Source: Caballeronia sp. BR00000012568055
Lineage (GTDB): Bacteria; Pseudomonadota; Gammaproteobacteria; Burkholderiales; Burkholderiaceae
NCBI RefSeq assembly: GCF_029439455.1
Contig: NZ_JAQFVG010000268.1
Coordinates: 1 to 51,098 of the forward strand
DNA: 51,098 nt
Direction of reading: 5' to 3'
Below are positions 25,938 to 35,811 of this stretch, piece after piece (position 1 is the stretch's first letter; every line of letters starts with the position of its first letter). Below the pieces are notes generated by a model. It did not search any database. It saw only the letters and a program-made list of their open reading frames with translations, and was not told the DNA's origin. A program made the position numbers and the translations under genes.

Positions 25938-27419
25938 TCACGCGTCGAGATGCAGCTCCTGAATCTTGCGCGTAATCGTATTGCGGCCGATACCCAATCG
26001 CTCCGCCGCTTCCACCTTGCGGCCGCGCGTGAAATCGAGCGCTTCGCGAATCACGGCGGCTTCGAAACGGCGCGCGAGTTCATCCATGACATCGGCGGAA
26101 TTCTCGCGCAGCAAGCGCGCGACTTCCGTGCGCAAGCCGTTTTCCCACACGCTCGCGGGCGTGACCGGCGCGCCCCCGACCAGCGCCGCGCCATTCGCCG
26201 CAGCCGACACGGGCGCAACCGATCCATCCGTCGATACCGCGATACTCTCCGCCGATACCTCCGTGCGCGAGGTCAGGTCCGGCGGCAAATCCTTCTGCTC
26301 GATCACTTGCGCCGGTGCCATCACGGTCAGCCAGTTGCAGAGGTTTTCGAGTTGCCGCACGTTGCCGGGAAACGGCAGCGAGGCGAGATAAGCCAGCGCA
26401 TCGTCCGATACGCGTTTCGGCTCGACGCCCAGATCGCGCGCGCTCTTTTGCAGAAAGTGTCGCGCGAGCAGCGGGATATCTTCGCTACGCTCACGCAACG
26501 CTGGCAAGCGCAGCCGAATCACGTTCAATCGATGGTACAAGTCCTCGCGGAACAAGCCCTGCCGCACGCGCGATTCGAGGTTCTGGTGCGTCGCCGCGAT
26601 CACACGCACATTTGCTTTCAGCGGATTGTGCCCGCCCACGCGATAGAACTGTCCATCCGACAGCACGCGCAGCAAACGCGTCTGCAAATCGAACGGCATA
26701 TCGCCGATTTCATCGAGAAACAGCGTGCCGTTCTCGGCCTGTTCGAAGCGCCCTTGCCGCATGGCCTGCGCGCCCGTGAACGCGCCGCGCTCGTGACCGA
26801 ATAATTCGGATTCCAACAGATCCTTCGGAATCGCCGCCGTGTTCAGCGCGATAAACGGTCCGTTCGATCGTGGGCTATGTCGGTGCAAGGCGCGCGCGAC
26901 AAGCTCCTTTCCGGTGCCTGATTCGCCCGTGATGAGCACCGTCGCCGCCGAATGCGACAAACGGCCGATGGCGCGGAACATGTCCTGCATCGCGGGCGCT
27001 TGTCCAAGCATCTCGGGCGTTTCGGTCACGCGCTCGTCGTAGGCCGCTTCGCCGCGCATGCTTTCATCCACGGCACGGCGGATCAGTTCGACGGCTTTAT
27101 CGACATCGAATGGCTTGGCGAGATATTCGAACGCGCCGCCCTGAAACGCGGCCACCGCGCTGTCCAGATCCGAGAACGCCGTCATGATGATGACGGGCAA
27201 GCCCGGCAGACGTTCGCGCACGGTCTGCAACAACTCAAGTCCCGAGCCGCCCGGCATGCGGATATCGGATACCAGCACTTGCGGGCTTTCCTGTTCGAGC
27301 GCGGCGAGTGCATCGCGTACGCCCGAGAAACTGCGCGTCGTGAAGTTCTCTCGGGCGAGGGCTTTCTCCAGCACCCAGCGGATGGATTGGTCGTCGTCTA
27401 CTATCCAGATCGGCTTCAT
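25938..27419 (-). CDS. ntrC: Nitrogen regulation response regulator NtrC (sigma-54 activator)
   Basis: Activates sigma-54 promoters such as glnA under nitrogen limitation. The 493 residues comprise the receiver domain (DDD at 8-10, phosphoacceptor D52, K104 region), the AAA+ domain with Walker A GESGTGKE, sigma-54 contact loop GAFTGA, Walker B LFLDEIGD and the R-finger region, a Pro/Ala/Ser-rich linker at about 380-425, and a Fis-type helix-turn-helix at the end ([19 protein letters not shown]). It is the last gene of glnA-ntrB-ntrC, 120 bp after ntrB, convergent with xth. Confidence 0.96.
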   Translation of the reverse strand: MKPIWIVDDDQSIRWVLEKALARENFTTRSFSGVRDALAALEQESPQVLVSDIRMPGGSGLELLQTVRERLPGLPVIIMTAFSDLDSAVAAFQGGAFEYLAKPFDVDKAVELIRRAVDESMRGEAAYDERVTETPEMLGQAPAMQDMFRAIGRLSHSAATVLITGESGTGKELVARALHRHSPRSNGPFIALNTAAIPKDLLESELFGHERGAFTGAQAMRQGRFEQAENGTLFLDEIGDMPFDLQTRLLRVLSDGQFYRVGGHNPLKANVRVIAATHQNLESRVRQGLFREDLYHRLNVIRLRLPALRERSEDIPLLARHFLQKSARDLGVEPKRVSDDALAYLASLPFPGNVRQLENLCNWLTVMAPAQVIEQKDLPPDLTSRTEVSAESIAVSTDGSVAPVSAAANGAALVGGAPVTPASVWENGLRTEVARLLRENSADVMDELARRFEAAVIREALDFTRGRKVEAAERLGIGRNTITRKIQELHLDA

Positions 27420-27539
27420 ATCGTTCGGCGAGAAGTCTTCGTGTGGTTCGGTATGTGCCCGTCGAAACGGTCAGGCGTCAAAGCGTGATGCGGATGCAAT
27501 CATGTTGACGCCGATGCGTGTCGTAATCGCGTCATGGCA

Positions 27540-28694
27540 TCACTTCCCCGTATATGCTTCGAACGGCAACAAGATGGCAAACTCGGTGCAGCCCGGCCGG
27601 CTTTCCACTTCGATCAATCCATCGTGCTGATGCACGAACGATTGCGCGAGCGTGAGACCGAGACCGCTGCCGTCTTCCCGGCCTGAAACCAGCGGAAAAA
27701 AGATGCGATCGCGTATCTCGGACGGAATGCCGGGTCCGTTGTCAGTGATATGCAAGTCCAGTGCCAGTTTGTGCAAGCGCTTGCCGATCGTTACCTTGCG
27801 CGCAATGCGCGTGCGCAGTTCGATCTTGGCGTCGCCCTGTGAGATGCGCTCTTTCAGCGCTTCGGCCGCATTGCGCACGATATTCAGCAGCGCCTGGATC
27901 AGTTGTTCCTTGTCACCACGCAGGTCGGGCACGCTGACGTCATAGTCGCGTTCGATGGTCAAGCCGCGCGGAAACTCCGCAAGAATCACCGCGCGCACGC
28001 GCTCGCAGACTTCGTGGATATTCACATCGCCCACGATATGCGGATGCCGGTGCGGCTCCAGCAATCGATCCACCAGCGTCTGCAAGCGGTCGGATTCCTT
28101 GATGATGACCTGCGTGTACTCGCGCAACTCGTCGCGTTCGCGCTCGCCGAGTTCGAATTCGAGCAACTGCGCCGCGCCGCGAATGCCGCCGAGCGGATTC
28201 TTGATTTCGTGCGCGAGATTGCGGATCAACTGCTTGTTGACCGCCGTTAAATCGTGGATGCGCTCTTCGCGATCGGTGCGCAGATAGCGCTCGCTTTCGA
28301 AGAGTTCGAGCATCACGTAATCGCTCGCTGCTTCCAGATACGCGACGATCGCATGAACGTGAATCACTTCGCGCCCGGGGCGCTGAAGTTCGGCATCGAG
28401 CCGCGTCGCATTGAAGCGATTCTCCGCAATCGATGCCACCGTGCCCGCCAGTTCCTCGGCATGCGCGAAGAGATCGGCCCAGTTCATCTGCGTGAGTTGC
28501 TTGCGCGACATTTCCAGCATCTGCTCAGCCGATGGATTCGCATACGCGATCTTCAGGCTGCGCGTGTCGAGCACGAGCACGACCGTGGGCAATGCTTCCA
28601 GTCCCGGCAACAGGCCGCTGGCGGCGAGTTGTGCGTCGTCGGACAGCGCGTCGGCGTGGCCACGGCGCGCCTTGATCAGATTCTTTAACACCAT
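27540..28694 (-). CDS. ntrB: Nitrogen regulation sensor kinase NtrB
   Basis: Cytosolic kinase/phosphatase of NtrC that is controlled by PII. The start at ATG 28694 (MVLKNLIKARRG) gives 384 residues; an in-frame GTG at 28748 would give 402, but its GAGG lies only 2 bp before it. E. coli NtrB is 349 residues, so either form is somewhat long. A PAS domain covers about 30-130, then HisKA with HEIKNPLGGIRGAAQLLE (H162 in this numbering), and an HATPase domain with GSGLGLTLAQ. It has no membrane segments. It lies between the glnA terminator and ntrC, so it needs its own promoter or read-through. Confidence 0.93.
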   Translation of the reverse strand: MVLKNLIKARRGHADALSDDAQLAASGLLPGLEALPTVVLVLDTRSLKIAYANPSAEQMLEMSRKQLTQMNWADLFAHAEELAGTVASIAENRFNATRLDAELQRPGREVIHVHAIVAYLEAASDYVMLELFESERYLRTDREERIHDLTAVNKQLIRNLAHEIKNPLGGIRGAAQLLEFELGERERDELREYTQVIIKESDRLQTLVDRLLEPHRHPHIVGDVNIHEVCERVRAVILAEFPRGLTIERDYDVSVPDLRGDKEQLIQALLNIVRNAAEALKERISQGDAKIELRTRIARKVTIGKRLHKLALDLHITDNGPGIPSEIRDRIFFPLVSGREDGSGLGLTLAQSFVHQHDGLIEVESRPGCTEFAILLPFEAYTGK

Positions 28695-28763
28695 CGTGCA
28701 GTGGTTGAGGTCGTTCGTGATGCCGATCTTCTTATCGGTCAGGGACACCTCAGCAGCGATTAA

Positions 28764-28789
28764 AAAAGGGACGGCGCGCCGTCCCTTTT
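28764..28789 (-). terminator. Terminator of glnA, perfect 26-bp palindrome
   Basis: AAAAGGGACGGCG joined to its exact complement forms a loop-free palindrome with T-runs at both ends. It lies 95 bp past the glnA stop and about 70 bp before ntrB. It could act in either direction and would leave ntrBC transcription partly uncoupled from glnA. Confidence 0.8.
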
Positions 28790-28883
28790 ATCTTCACCGC
28801 GAAGCAAACGTCGCGCGCTTCATCGAACTCATTGAACTCATTGAACTATTACGTCCTGCGAAGCGCGCTTCAGTCATGCTGCT

Positions 28884-30299
28884 TTACAGCGAGTAGTACA
28901 TTTCGAACTCAATCGGATGCACCGACTGACGATAACGCTGCAACTCTTGCGTCTTCAGTTCGATGTAAGCGTCGAGCATCGAGTCCGTGAACACGCCACC
29001 GCGCGTCAGGAACTCGCGATCCGCGTCGAGCGCGTCGAGTGCCTGGTCCAGGCCCGCGCACACGGTCGGGATCTTCGCGTCTTCTTCCGGCGGCAGATCG
29101 TACAGATTCTTGTCCGCGGCTTCGCCCGGATGAATCTTGTTCTGCACGCCGTCGAGACCCGCCATCATCAGTGCCGAGAAGCACAGGTACGGATTCGCCA
29201 GCGGATCCGGGAAACGCGTTTCGATACGACGGCCCTTCGGATTGCTCACGTGCGGAATACGGATCGATGCCGAACGGTTGCGAGCCGAGTAAGCCAGCTT
29301 GACCGGCGCTTCGAAGTGCGGCACGAGACGCTTGTACGAGTTCGTACCCGGGTTCGTGATCGCGTTCAGCGCGCGAGCATGCTTGATGATGCCGCCGATA
29401 TAGAACAGCGCGAATTCCGACAGACCAGCGTAGCCATTGCCTGCGAACAGATTCTGACCGTCCTTCCAGATCGACTGGTGAACGTGCATGCCCGAACCGT
29501 TGTCGCCAACGATCGGCTTCGGCATGAAGGTCGCCGTCTTGCCATACGTGTGCGCCACGTTATGAATGATGTACTTCATCTGTTGCAGCCAGTCCGCGCG
29601 CTGCACCAGCGTCGAGAACTTGGTGCCGATTTCGTTCTGGCCCTGGCCCGCAACTTCGTGGTGATGCACTTCGACCGGGATGCCGATCTGTTCGAGCAGC
29701 AGACACATTTCCGAGCGGATGTCCTGGAACGTATCGACCGGCGCAACCGGGAAATAGCCGCCCTTCGTGCCCGGACGGTGGCCGGTGTTGCCGCCTTCGA
29801 ATTCCTTCGACGACGACCACGGCGCTTCTTCCGAACCGATCTTCACGAACGTGCCCGACTGGTCCGTGTTCCACTGGACGCTGTCGAAAATAAAGAATTC
29901 CGGCTCCGGACCGAAGAAGGCGGTGTCGCCCAGGCCCGAGCTCTTGAGATAGGCTTCGGCGCGGCGCGCCAGCGAACGCGGATCGCGCTCGTAGCCCTTG
30001 CCGTCGGCCGGTTCGACCACGTCGCAGGTCAGGACCAGCGTGGACTCTTCATAGAACGGGTCGATGAAGGCGGTGTCCGCGTCCGGGACCAACAACATGT
30101 CCGACGCTTCGATGCCCTTCCAGCCAGCGATGGACGAGCCGTCGAAAGCGTGGCCGCTTTCAAACTTGTCTTCGTCGAATGCCGAAACCGGTACGGAAAC
30201 GTGTTGTTCTTTGCCGCGCGTGTCGGTGAAACGGAAGTCGACGAACTTGACGTCCTCGTCCTTGACGAGTTGCATGACGTCGGCCACGGATTTACTCAT
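28884..30299 (-). CDS. glnA: Glutamine synthetase, type I (GSI-beta)
   Basis: Forms glutamine from glutamate, ammonia and ATP. At 471 residues it has the usual bacterial GSI length. Visible motifs include SSIAGWKGI near the N-terminus, [11 protein letters not shown] (metal-binding Glu), the [14 protein letters not shown] block, [10 protein letters not shown], and [12 protein letters not shown]. The adenylylation site NLYDLPPEE with Y400 is present, so activity is probably under GlnE control. RBS GGAGATAGGT lies directly upstream on the minus strand. Regulation by NtrC is supported by the sigma-54-like promoter and NtrC-like boxes in 30385-30585. Confidence 0.97.
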   Translation of the reverse strand: MSKSVADVMQLVKDEDVKFVDFRFTDTRGKEQHVSVPVSAFDEDKFESGHAFDGSSIAGWKGIEASDMLLVPDADTAFIDPFYEESTLVLTCDVVEPADGKGYERDPRSLARRAEAYLKSSGLGDTAFFGPEPEFFIFDSVQWNTDQSGTFVKIGSEEAPWSSSKEFEGGNTGHRPGTKGGYFPVAPVDTFQDIRSEMCLLLEQIGIPVEVHHHEVAGQGQNEIGTKFSTLVQRADWLQQMKYIIHNVAHTYGKTATFMPKPIVGDNGSGMHVHQSIWKDGQNLFAGNGYAGLSEFALFYIGGIIKHARALNAITNPGTNSYKRLVPHFEAPVKLAYSARNRSASIRIPHVSNPKGRRIETRFPDPLANPYLCFSALMMAGLDGVQNKIHPGEAADKNLYDLPPEEDAKIPTVCAGLDQALDALDADREFLTRGGVFTDSMLDAYIELKTQELQRYRQSVHPIEFEMYYSL

Positions 30300-30384
30300 T
30301 ACCTATCTCCTGATTAACAAAAGTCGGCGAATTGCTTCGCCGCCTCGACCAATTCCTTGCTACCGATTCAATCGAGGACTGAAA

Positions 30385-30400
30385 AGCAGCTTCTGTGCCA
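30385..30400 (-). promoter_or_regulatory. Sigma-54-type promoter of glnA
   Basis: On the minus strand TGGCAC-N5-CTGCT matches the -24/-12 consensus (TGGCAC-N5-TTGCW), with the invariant GG and GC in place. Transcription would start near 30375, giving a leader of about 75 nt before the ATG at 30299. Confidence 0.65.
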
Positions 30401-30403
30401 AGC

Positions 30404-30585
30404 GCACCAACTTTGCGCTAAGCGCTTGAAGCAGCGCGCGTTTTGCATGAAACCGTTTCGTGTTGCAAGGCAGTTGTCACGCTGCCCTCCTATGTCTTCG
30501 CACAGCTTTGGTGCGTCTACGTGGGATCGGCCTCGTTCGAGCACGATTTCTGTGCATCGCGTGAATAATGCACCAATTTAGCGCA
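30404..30585. promoter_or_regulatory. Three NtrC-like boxes upstream of glnA
   Basis: Three 15-bp sites fit GCACCA-N3-TGGTGC: GCACCAACTTTGCGC at 30404-30418, GCACAGCTTTGGTGC at 30500-30514 and GCACCAATTTAGCGC at 30571-30585. Relative to the predicted start their centres are at about -36, -132 and -203. The two distal boxes are at enhancer-like distances; the proximal one touches the promoter and may limit it. The rest of the 359-bp spacer (30300-30658) shows no gene. Confidence 0.55.
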
Positions 30586-30658
30586 TGCGTTCGGACTTCG
30601 ATCGTTTCACGCAGCGCGCTAGAATCGAAGATTACGTTTTCACGGAGACCGACCCGCC

Positions 30659-31123
30659 ATGAGCACGCTGGAACAGCTTTACAAACAGGCCGCCGACCGC
30701 GCCGCCTCCAACAACCTCGCCTACGCCGGCGCGTTCTCGCCTGCCGAGGCGTTCGAACTTCTGCAACTCGATCCACGCGTGAAACTGGTCGATGTCCGCA
30801 CCCGCGCGGAGCTGGATTGGGTCGGCCGTCCCGCTATTGATGGTGCGCAATACGCGCATATCGAATGGATCAAATATCCCGGCTCCGTGCCGAATGGCGA
30901 GTTTATCGAACATTTGCGACAGGTCGCCAGCCCTGATGTTCCGGTCGTTTTTCTGTGCCGGAGCGCGGCAAGGTCGAAGCTGGCGGCAGTGGCCGCGCAG
31001 AAGGAAGGGTTTGGGCAGGCTTATGACCTGCTCGAAGGGTTTGAGGGCGATAAGGATGGGCAGGGGCATCGGAAGACCGTGGCGGGATGGTGCTTCCGGG
31101 GGTTGCCTTGGATTGGGGCTTAG
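30659..31123 (+). CDS. Rhodanese-like sulfurtransferase domain protein
   Basis: A single-domain rhodanese of 154 residues that carries persulfide sulfur on a cysteine. The N-terminal strand-helix region (FSPAEAFELLQ), LVDVRTRAELDWVG (the CH2A-type motif) and the active-site loop VVFLCRSAARSK with C100 are clear. The C-terminal GWCFRGLPW is typical of this small family. The donor and acceptor are unknown. Its promoter lies in the spacer shared with divergent glnA, and one NtrC-like box is 74 bp from its start, so joint nitrogen control is possible. Confidence 0.9.
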   Translation: MSTLEQLYKQAADRAASNNLAYAGAFSPAEAFELLQLDPRVKLVDVRTRAELDWVGRPAIDGAQYAHIEWIKYPGSVPNGEFIEHLRQVASPDVPVVFLCRSAARSKLAAVAAQKEGFGQAYDLLEGFEGDKDGQGHRKTVAGWCFRGLPWIGA

Positions 31124-31815
31124 ACTGTTTTATTCAGCAACCCACGCACGCGTCTGACTCGCGCTTCATCGACGGGCGCGAGCGCTTTTCCGTCTACGCG
31201 CAAGCCCGAGCCGAAGTGCACCGCGCTCACGCCTGTCGATGCCACGAACGGCGCAACTGCTTCGACGGTGAGGCCCGCGCCTGCGAGTACCGTGCAGCGC
31301 GTGCCTTTCGATTGCGCGACGAGCTTCGCAATCGTGGATTCGGCTTCCAGCACCGATGGCTTGCCGCCCGACGTCAGCACGTTCGTCACGGCATCGAATT
31401 TAGTCAGGATATCGAACGCTTTATGCAAGTCGCGGGCTTCGTCAAACGCGCGATGGAACGTGATCTGTTTTCCATCCGCCGCATCGATCACGCGTGACAA
31501 ACCGTCTTCATCGATCGAACCATCGGCGTTCAGCATGCCGATTACGATCGCGTTCGCGCGCGTCGCCGCAATCGCGCGGATGTCGCGGAGCATAACGGCG
31601 TAGTCGTCGGCATCGTAGGTGAAGGAGCGGCTGTGCGGGCGCACGATCACGTTCACCGGAATGCGCACCGCATCCACCACGCTTTCGATCAGCCCGATGC
31701 TCGGCGTCAACCCGCCTTCACCCATCGCCATAATAAGCTCCAGCCGATCCGCCCCGCCACGCTCGGCAGCACGCGCATCTGCAACCGTCGTCGCGATCAC
31801 TTCGAGCAAAGTCAC
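31120..31815 (-). CDS. cutC: CutC-family protein (copper homeostasis family)
   Basis: CutC proteins are TIM barrels linked to copper handling, though their biochemical role is unsettled. The 231-residue protein starts with GTG at 31815, overlapping the stop of the upstream gene by 4 bp (GTGA), so it is translationally coupled. Family motifs are LEVIATTVADARAAERGGADRLEL in two parts at 3-26, GGLTPS, the IVRPHSRSF-type stretch near 60, ADGSIDED, and TFHRAFDEA. It is the last gene in the minus-strand group. Its end overlaps the rhodanese end by 4 bp. Confidence 0.92.
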   Translation of the reverse strand: MTLLEVIATTVADARAAERGGADRLELIMAMGEGGLTPSIGLIESVVDAVRIPVNVIVRPHSRSFTYDADDYAVMLRDIRAIAATRANAIVIGMLNADGSIDEDGLSRVIDAADGKQITFHRAFDEARDLHKAFDILTKFDAVTNVLTSGGKPSVLEAESTIAKLVAQSKGTRCTVLAGAGLTVEAVAPFVASTGVSAVHFGSGLRVDGKALAPVDEARVRRVRGLLNKTV

Positions 31816-32618
31816 GTCACATCCACCACTTCGCCGCCCAGCGCCAGTACGCCTTCGCGTAAAACATCGAACGCGGCGTTGGCTTTGTCGGGATCGCCCT
31901 TCACGCCCAAATCGATATGCGAGCGCGCATACAAGTCCCCGCGCGCCGCATCGCCGACGCTCGGGAGGCTGAACGCGCGCACGCCTTCGAACTCGCGCTC
32001 GATCTTTTCCATCAGCGGCGTGATGCGCGATTCGGGCAAGCCGAACACGAGAATCGATCGCTCGATATGCGGCGTCGCGTGATGCAGATGCGCGTATTTG
32101 TTGTCGAGCACCCACTCGATCATCGGCCATGCCATCACCGGAAAGCCGGGCACGAAATGGTGATCGTCGAACGAGAAGCCCGGAATCTTGTTGTAGCTGT
32201 TCGGGATGATCTGCGCGCCCTGCGGAAACGTGCCCATATTCAGGCGATGCAGATTCTCCGGCGAGTTCAGATCCGCAGGCTCGGTACCGGCCTGAGCGGC
32301 GGTATCGCGGATACGCTCGCGAATCAGTTCAGCCGCTTGCGGTTGCAATTCCAGCGGCACGCCCAGCGCCTTCGCCGCACACTGACGCGTGTGATCGTCC
32401 GGCGTCGCGCCGATCCCGCCCGTCGAAAACACGATATCGCCGCTCGCAAAGGTACGCGCCAGCGTCGCGGTGATGCGCGCCGGATCATCGCCGACATACT
32501 CCGCCCAATCCAGCGCCAGCCCGCGCGCACTCAACAATTCGATGATCTTCGGCAGATGCTTGTCCGTGCGCCGCCCGGACAAGATCTCATCGCCGATGAT
32601 GATGACGCCGATTCCCAT
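31812..32618 (-). CDS. CinA/MoaB-like molybdopterin-binding domain protein
   Basis: The 268-residue protein has the MoCF-biosynthesis (MoaB/MogA/CinA N-terminal) fold. The opening GIGVIIIGDEILSGRR-TDKH and the STGGIGATPDDHTR loop are the family signature; in CinA this domain acts in pyridine nucleotide repair. It lacks the C-terminal nicotinamide-amidase domain of full-length CinA, so its exact reaction is uncertain. It follows the EI24-type gene by 10 bp and overlaps cutC. Confidence 0.88.
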   Translation of the reverse strand: MGIGVIIIGDEILSGRRTDKHLPKIIELLSARGLALDWAEYVGDDPARITATLARTFASGDIVFSTGGIGATPDDHTRQCAAKALGVPLELQPQAAELIRERIRDTAAQAGTEPADLNSPENLHRLNMGTFPQGAQIIPNSYNKIPGFSFDDHHFVPGFPVMAWPMIEWVLDNKYAHLHHATPHIERSILVFGLPESRITPLMEKIEREFEGVRAFSLPSVGDAARGDLYARSHIDLGVKGDPDKANAAFDVLREGVLALGGEVVDVT

Positions 32619-32628
32619 TCTTCGCCCC

Positions 32629-33483
32629 TTATTCTTTGACCGATATTTCGCGGGATTCCACCGTGATCGCCGGATACTGCGGCTCGCTTGCGCGCAGCCG
32701 TTCGAGCGCGTGCAGGCAGTAATGCGCGAACCACAGCGCCGAAAACACGAGGATAAAAGCGTACGCCCAGATCGTCACGGCCGCGACGACCGGGAACAGC
32801 GGAAGGAGCCACACGGACCAGGCCCAGAGCATTGTCGGCACCGAACTGAGCAGGCCGCTCACGATGCCGATGCCCAGCAGCGGCCAGCGCGCCGCACTCA
32901 CGATCGCGCGCCGCTCCTCAACCGTGGCGTGAACGGCGAGCGCATCGTAAGTCATCACGCGATAGGTGAGCCAGCCCCACAGCAGAGGCGGAATCAGCGC
33001 GAAGAATGGCGGGATCAGCCACAGCGGCAAGGTCACGACCAACAACACCAGACACACGACGGTCGTAATCACCGAATGCCCGAGGCCGTACCACGATCCG
33101 CCGCGCCGCGCTTCCAGCGACGCGTAATGCCCGCGCGGACTGCGCGTCAGCAGCTTGATAACGCCCGGCATCGACAGCGTGGCGATCAGCAGCAGCACAG
33201 TCACCACGATCAGCGGTATCGCCATGATGACGACGAGGAACGGCGCGATCACCGCGTGCAGCGACGCGAAACCAACGGCATCGAACAGGCGGTACATGGC
33301 GGACGTGAGCGCCCAGCCGTCGAGCAGGCCGTTGGCCGTGCCGGTCAGCGTCTGCCAGAAGAACCACAGCAGCGCGCCCCACACGATGGTCGCGGCCGCG
33401 AACGGCATCAGCGTGAGCCAGAGCATGCGCGGATGAAAGACGTTCGCCAGCGCGCGCACGAACGAACGCAGCAAATCATTCAT
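32629..33483 (-). CDS. EI24/CysZ-like integral membrane protein
   Basis: The 284-residue protein has about six hydrophobic segments (near 20-45, 65-90, 75-105, 145-185, 210-235 and 240-260) and the overall pattern of the EI24 domain family. E. coli CysZ, a sulfate uptake protein, belongs to the same Pfam family, but the local context does not show a sulfate role. The ATG at 33483 opens MNDLLRSFVRALANVFHP. It lies 80 bp downstream of the desaturase gene and 10 bp before the CinA-like gene. Confidence 0.82.
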   Translation of the reverse strand: MNDLLRSFVRALANVFHPRMLWLTLMPFAAATIVWGALLWFFWQTLTGTANGLLDGWALTSAMYRLFDAVGFASLHAVIAPFLVVIMAIPLIVVTVLLLIATLSMPGVIKLLTRSPRGHYASLEARRGGSWYGLGHSVITTVVCLVLLVVTLPLWLIPPFFALIPPLLWGWLTYRVMTYDALAVHATVEERRAIVSAARWPLLGIGIVSGLLSSVPTMLWAWSVWLLPLFPVVAAVTIWAYAFILVFSALWFAHYCLHALERLRASEPQYPAITVESREISVKE

Positions 33484-33563
33484 GCGTGATTCGTCGAGAA
33501 AAGAGGAAGGGACAGGATAAACCAGCGCCCGACATCAGACGATGCAAGGCGCTGTTGGCAGAT

Positions 33564-34580
33564 TCAAACGGCTGCGGAGCCGTTACCCGACGCGCCCGCG
33601 CGACGCGACATCAGCCGCGCGCCGATGCGCCGGAACGCGAGCCAGTGCTGCTCGAAGAAGCCATCGCCGTAATGTACGGGCTTGATACCCGGCGCGCCGA
33701 GTTGATCGCGGATGCCGGTCGGCTCCACGGTGCGATTGAACGATGCCGAGCGGAACAGAATGTCCCAGAACGAAAACAGAACGCCGAAGTTGCAGCCGTA
33801 CGTGGTGCCTTCGTGCCCGTAACCGATCGCATGATGCCGACGATGAAACGCCGGACTGACGATGATCCGCTCGCCGAGCCAACCGAAATGCAGGCGGATA
33901 TTCGCATGCTGCACGCTCTGCATAAGATTCGTAATAGCGACCAGCACGACAAACTGCGCCGGCTCCACGCCAATCACCAGCGCGATCGCGGCGAAGAAAC
34001 CCGCTTGCAGGATATCGTCGAGCAGATGGTTACGATCATCCGACCACAGCGACATTTTCTGCTGGCTGTGATGCACCGCGTGCAATTCCCACCAGATGCC
34101 GATGCGATGCTCCAGCCGGTGATACCAATATCCCGCAAAATCGAGCACGAACAGATAGATCAGGAACGTGACGATCGGCTGCGTGGTCACGCCGGGCCAG
34201 AGGTTATCGATTTCCAGATTCGGAATGCCTTGCAGACGCAACCAGCTTTGCAAGGAATCGAACAGCGGCTGGAAGGTGAAGAAGAAGAACAGATTCAGGA
34301 TGCCGAGCTTGACGATCCACGTGTACAGCACGTCCACGCGCACGCCCTTGCGGTCCTTCCACTCTTCCGCCGGACGCAGCGCTTCCAGCGGGCGCAGGAT
34401 CGCGTACATGGTCAGCACTTCCAGCACGCCGACGATCACCCAGTAAAGCGCGTCGTACGTGTCCTCGTCGTAGTCCATCATGCCGACCTTGAAGAGGAAC
34501 GGCTGGACTACATCGACGTAGAGCATCGTCTGAAGCCAGGAAACGAAGCTGTCGAGATTCGAGACAATGGAATGAAACAT
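33564..34580 (-). CDS. Fatty acid hydroxylase / sterol desaturase family membrane protein
   Basis: A non-haem di-iron membrane oxygenase of 338 residues. The histidine clusters are complete: HRLEH (H154, H158), HAVHH (H167, H170, H171), a QHANIRLH stretch (H225, H231) and HRRHH (H246, H249, H250). About four to five hydrophobic segments precede and surround these. The substrate could be a hopanoid, carotenoid or fatty acyl chain; bacterial members are rarely characterised. It follows the beta-propeller gene by 73 bp on the same strand, so the exported propeller and this membrane oxidase may be co-expressed. Confidence 0.9.
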   Translation of the reverse strand: MFHSIVSNLDSFVSWLQTMLYVDVVQPFLFKVGMMDYDEDTYDALYWVIVGVLEVLTMYAILRPLEALRPAEEWKDRKGVRVDVLYTWIVKLGILNLFFFFTFQPLFDSLQSWLRLQGIPNLEIDNLWPGVTTQPIVTFLIYLFVLDFAGYWYHRLEHRIGIWWELHAVHHSQQKMSLWSDDRNHLLDDILQAGFFAAIALVIGVEPAQFVVLVAITNLMQSVQHANIRLHFGWLGERIIVSPAFHRRHHAIGYGHEGTTYGCNFGVLFSFWDILFRSASFNRTVEPTGIRDQLGAPGIKPVHYGDGFFEQHWLAFRRIGARLMSRRAGASGNGSAAV

Positions 34581-34653
34581 GGTGCTCCGTGTTGCGCGAA
34601 ACCTGCTGATTCAATCGCAGTACAGGGCGCAAAACTGCGCCCATTTACCGATA

Positions 34654-35667
34654 TTACGCTCCGTTCGGCGCGGTGACAGGCGCACGGTTGTAGAAGTAGA
34701 TACCGTGCGGCGAGCGGCCGACCTTGATGGTCTGGATCAGCTTGCGGTCTGCGAGGTCGATCACGCCGACGTGCTTGGCGAAGCGGAACGTAACCCACAG
34801 ATACTTTTTGTCGGCGGAAAGTTCCATATCGTCCGGTCCGGGCAACAGGCCGGTGATATCGCCGACGTTCGTGAGCGTGTCTTCATCGATGATGCTGATG
34901 GTGTTCGCGACCCGATTCGACACCGCCACATGCTTGCCGTCCACCAGCGACCGGAAGTTATGCGCGCCCTTGCCCGTATGGATGGTCTTGACGATCTTCT
35001 GATTGCGCCAGTCCATCACAGCGACGTAATCCGCGCCGGTCATGCCGATGAGCAAATACTTGTCGCCCGGCGTCATCCACACGCCTGCGGGCACGGGACC
35101 GACCTTCGCCTTCCATTTGACCGTCTGCGTGGCCAGATCGATTGCGGCGATTTCGCCCGACACCTGCAGCGAGATAAACGCGGTCGTGCTGTCGTTGCTG
35201 AACGCGATATGGCTCGGCATGGTCGCGAGCGGCAGGCGCTTGGCGATGGTCAGATTCTTGCCGTCATAGCGATACACATCCAGCCGATCCAGACGCAGAC
35301 CGGTGGACACGAACCACTTCTTGTCCGGCGAGAAACCGATCTGATACGGATCTTCGATGTCCTGCACCCAGCGCTGGAACGCGCCGGTTTTCGGATCGAC
35401 GAACATGAGATTGTTCGACACCGAGTTCGCCACGATCAGCGACGACGCGTCCGGCGTGGGCATCAAGTGATGCGGTTCCTTGCCGGTCGGCACGGTGCCG
35501 ATGACCTGGCGCGTGTTTTCATCGATCAGGCTGAGCGTGGCTTCAGCCGAATTCAGCACGATGACGTTATTGGCGAATGCGGCGGTAGCGACGAGCGCCG
35601 CGCCGGCGGCGATTGCAGCACGAGCAGCGACCTTGCGGACACGGTCAGAGAGGAATTTATTGCGCAT
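34654..35667 (-). CDS. Exported YVTN/YncE-type beta-propeller protein
   Basis: The 337-residue protein starts at MRNKFLSDRVRKV; a signal peptide covers about 1-32 (RAAIAAGAALVATAAFA, cleavage before NN). The rest is a seven-bladed propeller of about 40-residue YVTN/YncE-type repeats, with recurring V-x-D-x-x(T) and P-H-x-(x) motifs such as GKEPHHLMPTPD and GKGAHNFRSLVDG. Members act as binding scaffolds in the periplasm, some in PQQ-linked alcohol oxidation, but no PQQ gene is present here. The frame opens up to 35763; an ATG at 35697 is an alternative start without a better ribosome binding site. Confidence 0.87.
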   Translation of the reverse strand: MRNKFLSDRVRKVAARAAIAAGAALVATAAFANNVIVLNSAEATLSLIDENTRQVIGTVPTGKEPHHLMPTPDASSLIVANSVSNNLMFVDPKTGAFQRWVQDIEDPYQIGFSPDKKWFVSTGLRLDRLDVYRYDGKNLTIAKRLPLATMPSHIAFSNDSTTAFISLQVSGEIAAIDLATQTVKWKAKVGPVPAGVWMTPGDKYLLIGMTGADYVAVMDWRNQKIVKTIHTGKGAHNFRSLVDGKHVAVSNRVANTISIIDEDTLTNVGDITGLLPGPDDMELSADKKYLWVTFRFAKHVGVIDLADRKLIQTIKVGRSPHGIYFYNRAPVTAPNGA

Positions 35668-35811
35668 GAAGGAAACGTTTCGGGAGGCAGGCGTCATTGT
35701 AGAACGTTTGCGTCGGCCAACGCGTTGACCGGACGCCTGTTTTTGCGCAATACCTTGAATCAACGCAAGAAATTCCGTTTTTTTGCGACGCGTTGACGCA
35801 GCGCGCCTCGT

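Noticed and set aside
30466..30481. Alternative sigma-54 element of glnA (TGACAA-N5-TTGCA on the minus strand)
   Set aside because: It lacks the invariant GG of the -24 element; the TGGCAC site at 30385-30400 is better.
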